From assembly GCA_020859745.1 (NCBI GenBank), contig JAJBVQ010000058.1:1-7908 (forward strand): DNA of 7,908 bases. Direction: 5' to 3'. The notes beneath the pieces were generated by a model. The model did no database searches, was not told the origin of the DNA, and saw only the letters and a list, made by a program, of their open reading frames with translations. The position numbers and the translations under genes are program-made. The stretch is from Rikenellaceae bacterium. Lineage in GTDB: Bacteria; Bacteroidota; Bacteroidia; Bacteroidales; Rikenellaceae. Positions 5,583 through 7,908 of this stretch are shown in pieces (the first letter of the stretch is position 1; the number at the start of each line of letters is the position of its first letter).

Positions 5583-6605
5583 GTGATCGGGCGGAGCGAG
5601 CCCGCCGCCGAGCCTCCCGCGCAAAGCGCCGGGGCGGCCGGTAAAGGGGGACAGGGCGGAGGGAACCGGATCATTCCGGTGACCGTGACCGTCGCCGAAG
5701 AACAGGAAGTGGCAGACGGAATCCGGGCCGTGGGATCCCTCGTGCCCAACGAAGAGGTGGATATCGCCAGCGAAGTGTCCGGCAAAGTGACCGAGATCCT
5801 CTTTAAAGAAGGGTCGCCGGTGACCAAAGGGCAGATACTGGTCAAGATCAACGACGACGACCTGCAGGCCCAGCTCAAACGCTACCAGTTTCAGGAGAAG
5901 ACCCTCAAGGAAAACGTGGAGCGCCAGCGCATCCTTTTTGCCAAGGAAGCGATCAGCCAGCAGGCGTACGACGAGATGGTCACGCAGTACAATATGCTGC
6001 TGGCCGACATCGAACTGCTGAACGTCAAGATCGACAAAACCCGCATCCGCGCCCCGTTCAGCGGCGTGACCGGTTTCCGCTACATCAGCGACGGGAGCTA
6101 TATCCAGCCCGGCACCCAGATCGCCCGGCTGGTGGATTACGGCACGCTCAAACTGGAATTCTCCATACCCGAAAAGTATATCGGCCTGAAACTGATCGGC
6201 AAATCCGTGACTTTTACCACGCAGGCCAGCGACGAGGTGCACAAGGCCGTGATCTACGCCATGGAGCCGAGGGTCGAGGACAAGACCCGCACCATCGTGC
6301 TCCGGGCGCGGTACAACAATGCCAAAGGCTTGCTCCGTCCGGGGATGTCCACCCAGCAGATCACCATTCCAACGTCGCAGGCTACCCGCGTGCTGATGGT
6401 GCCGACCGAGGCTATCGTGCCGTCTTTGGACGGTAAAAGCGTGTGGCTGGCCAAACGCGGAACCGCCGAACTGGTGCCGGTCGAGACCGGCAGCCGCACC
6501 GAAACCAAGGTCGAGGTGCTGAGCGGCATCGCGCCCGGCGATTCGGTGATCGTCACCGGCCTGATGCAGCTGCGCGACGGGGCCAAAATCAAGGTCACGA
6601 ATTAA
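5583..6605 (+). CDS. RND efflux periplasmic adaptor (membrane fusion protein), N-terminally disrupted
   Basis: The intact part is 340 codons from GTG 5583. In functional relatives this protein bridges the RND pump and an outer-membrane TolC-type channel. The first barrel-sandwich (lipoyl) half is at about residues 59-89 (VDIASEVSGKVTEILFKEG). An alpha-helical hairpin spans about 90-150, and the second lipoyl half starts TRIRAPFSGVTGF at 153. A beta-barrel domain (LVDYGTLKLEFSIPEKY) and a membrane-proximal domain end at DGAKIKVTN. GTG 5583 has no visible ribosome-binding signal and gives a protein without export signal. The natural start was probably at 5511, but a TAA at 5574 interrupts it. 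The body shows no other lesion, so the damage is recent, or the base calls are wrong. The gene lies 16 bases before the pump gene and would be co-transcribed with it. Confidence 0.85.
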   Translation: MIGRSEPAAEPPAQSAGAAGKGGQGGGNRIIPVTVTVAEEQEVADGIRAVGSLVPNEEVDIASEVSGKVTEILFKEGSPVTKGQILVKINDDDLQAQLKRYQFQEKTLKENVERQRILFAKEAISQQAYDEMVTQYNMLLADIELLNVKIDKTRIRAPFSGVTGFRYISDGSYIQPGTQIARLVDYGTLKLEFSIPEKYIGLKLIGKSVTFTTQASDEVHKAVIYAMEPRVEDKTRTIVLRARYNNAKGLLRPGMSTQQITIPTSQATRVLMVPTEAIVPSLDGKSVWLAKRGTAELVPVETGSRTETKVEVLSGIAPGDSVIVTGLMQLRDGAKIKVTN

Positions 6606-6621
6606 CGGGAGGGCCTGAAAG

Positions 6622-7908
6622 ATGAGTCTCTCCACCACCAGCATCAACCGCCCCGTGCTCGCCACGGTGCTGAACCTGTTGTTGATCATTATCGGCGGTA
6701 TCGGGCTGACCTTCCTCGGCATCCGCGACTACCCGTCGGTCGACAATCCGATCATTACCGTCCGCACCTCGTTTCCGGGTGCCAACTCCGACGTGATCGA
6801 GACCCAGATCACCGAGCCGATCGAGGCCGCGGTGAACGGGATCCCGGGCATCCGTTCCATTTCGTCCACCAGCCGCGACGGGTCGAGCTTTATCCGGGTC
6901 GAGTTCAACCTCGACGTGGATCTCGAAACGGCGGCCAACGACGTGCGGAATAAAGTTTCGGAAGCGCAGCGCAAACTGCCGCAGGATGTCGATCCGCCGG
7001 TGGTGACCAAGGCGGACGCCGACGCCAACCCGATCTATGCCGTGACGGTGCAGAGCGAAACCATGTCGCTGATCGAACTGAGCCAGTATGCCGATATCAA
7101 TATTAAGGAGCGTTTGCAGACCATTCCGGGGGTCAGCATGGTCGATACGTGGGGACTGAAGCGCTACTCGGTGCGGATGAAGATGAACCCGGATCTGCTG
7201 GCCGCTTACGGCCTCACCCCGCTGGACGTGCGCAACGCGGTGACGACCCAGAACATCGAGCTTCCGTCGGGGCGCATCGAGGGGGACAACACGGAACTGA
7301 CCGTGCGGACGCTGGGACGCCTCAGGACGATCGACGATTTCAACGAGCTGATCGTCTCGCGCGACGGCGAGCGCATCGTGCGGTTCAAGGATATCGGCGA
7401 GGCGGTGATCGACGCCGAAGACACCCGGTCGATGCTGCGGCGCAACGGGGTGCCGATGGTGGCCTGCGTGCTTATCCCGCAGCCGGGAGCCAACTACATC
7501 GACATCGTTGACCGGGCTTACGAAACGGTGGAGCAGCTTAAAAAGGAGCTGCCGAAGGAGATTACGCTGGGCGACGCGCTGGACAGCACCACCTTTATCC
7601 GGGACTCCATCAACGAGGTGAAGGAGTCCATCGTGATCGCCTTCGCGCTGGTGGTGCTGATTATCTTTATTTTCCTGCGCAACTGGCGCACGACGCTCAT
7701 TCCGGTCTTAGCCATTCCCATATCTTTGGTGGCGGCGTTTTTCATTATGTATCTGGCGGGCTTCACCATCAATATCCTGACCCTGCTGGCGATCGTGCTG
7801 GCCATCGGGTTGGTGGTGGACGACGCGATCGTGGTGATGGAGAACATCTACACCAAGGTCGAGGCGGGAATGGATCCGAAACAGGCGGGAATCGTGGGGG
7901 CCAACGAG
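6622..7908 (+). CDS. RND multidrug efflux permease, AcrB/HAE1-like (3' end missing)
   Basis: The first 429 codons of a pump that is normally about 1,000-1,050 residues are present, with the rest beyond the window. Membrane helix 1 (about 13-32, ATVLNLLLIIIGGIGLTFLG) is followed by the conserved RDYPSVDNPIITVRTSFPGA. The first periplasmic porter domain runs to about 330. Helices 2 (about 335-353), 3 (about 360-382) and 4 follow. Helix 4 carries GLVVDDAIVVMEN, with Asp400 and Asp401 equivalent to the proton-relay Asp407/Asp408 of AcrB. The conserved Pro-Gly-Ala segment (PQPGANYIDIVDRA) is also present. The ATG at 6622 follows GGGAGGGCCTGAAAG. The pump uses proton influx to export drugs, bile salts or other amphiphiles; the substrate cannot be told from sequence. 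An outer-membrane channel gene would be expected downstream. Confidence 0.95.
   Translation, partial: MSLSTTSINRPVLATVLNLLLIIIGGIGLTFLGIRDYPSVDNPIITVRTSFPGANSDVIETQITEPIEAAVNGIPGIRSISSTSRDGSSFIRVEFNLDVDLETAANDVRNKVSEAQRKLPQDVDPPVVTKADADANPIYAVTVQSETMSLIELSQYADINIKERLQTIPGVSMVDTWGLKRYSVRMKMNPDLLAAYGLTPLDVRNAVTTQNIELPSGRIEGDNTELTVRTLGRLRTIDDFNELIVSRDGERIVRFKDIGEAVIDAEDTRSMLRRNGVPMVACVLIPQPGANYIDIVDRAYETVEQLKKELPKEITLGDALDSTTFIRDSINEVKESIVIAFALVVLIIFIFLRNWRTTLIPVLAIPISLVAAFFIMYLAGFTINILTLLAIVLAIGLVVDDAIVVMENIYTKVEAGMDPKQAGIVGANE

Overview
The window looks like chromosomal DNA of a GC-rich member of the Bacteroidota, most likely Bacteroidales near Alistipes/Rikenellaceae. The phylum call rests on a promoter upstream of tRNA-His that matches the Bacteroidetes primary-sigma consensus (TTTG, 19 bp, TACTTTTG), on start sites with little Shine-Dalgarno signal, and on the set of protein families. 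The genus is inference from GC content and protein flavour, not a database match.

Layout. Positions 1-124 hold the probable first codons and promoter of a leftward gene cut by the window edge. A small heat-shock protein gene of the Hsp20 family follows (125-553, +). It ends at a perfect 19-bp hairpin that it shares, as a bidirectional terminator, with a convergent tRNA-His(GTG) gene (622-696, -). From 807 to 5055 six genes on the + strand are packed with overlaps or very short gaps, and are probably one operon. They encode a LolC/LolE-type ABC permease, the menaquinone methyltransferase MenG/UbiE, a small lipoprotein, a secreted SPOR-like protein, a ComF-family phosphoribosyltransferase and a two-helix YcxB-like membrane protein. 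Two of these genes (permease and comF) appear to start at TTG.

A 443-bp gap (5056-5498) follows with no credible gene. It opens with an 18-bp perfect palindrome whose 12-bp core recurs 137 bp downstream, which looks like a pair of operators for a TetR-type repressor. The rest is GC-rich with several inverted repeats.

An RND multidrug-efflux pair then begins: a periplasmic adaptor (MFP) and an AcrB-like permease that runs off the right edge. The most striking observation is in the adaptor. Its N-terminal membrane anchor is clearly readable at 5511-5573, but its expected start codon reads AAG and a TAA stop separates the anchor from an otherwise intact 340-codon body. The pump is therefore either a very recent pseudogene or carries sequence errors, or the body is made from an internal start without its export signal.

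I see no CRISPR array, transposase, phage gene or clear novel defence or biosynthetic system.
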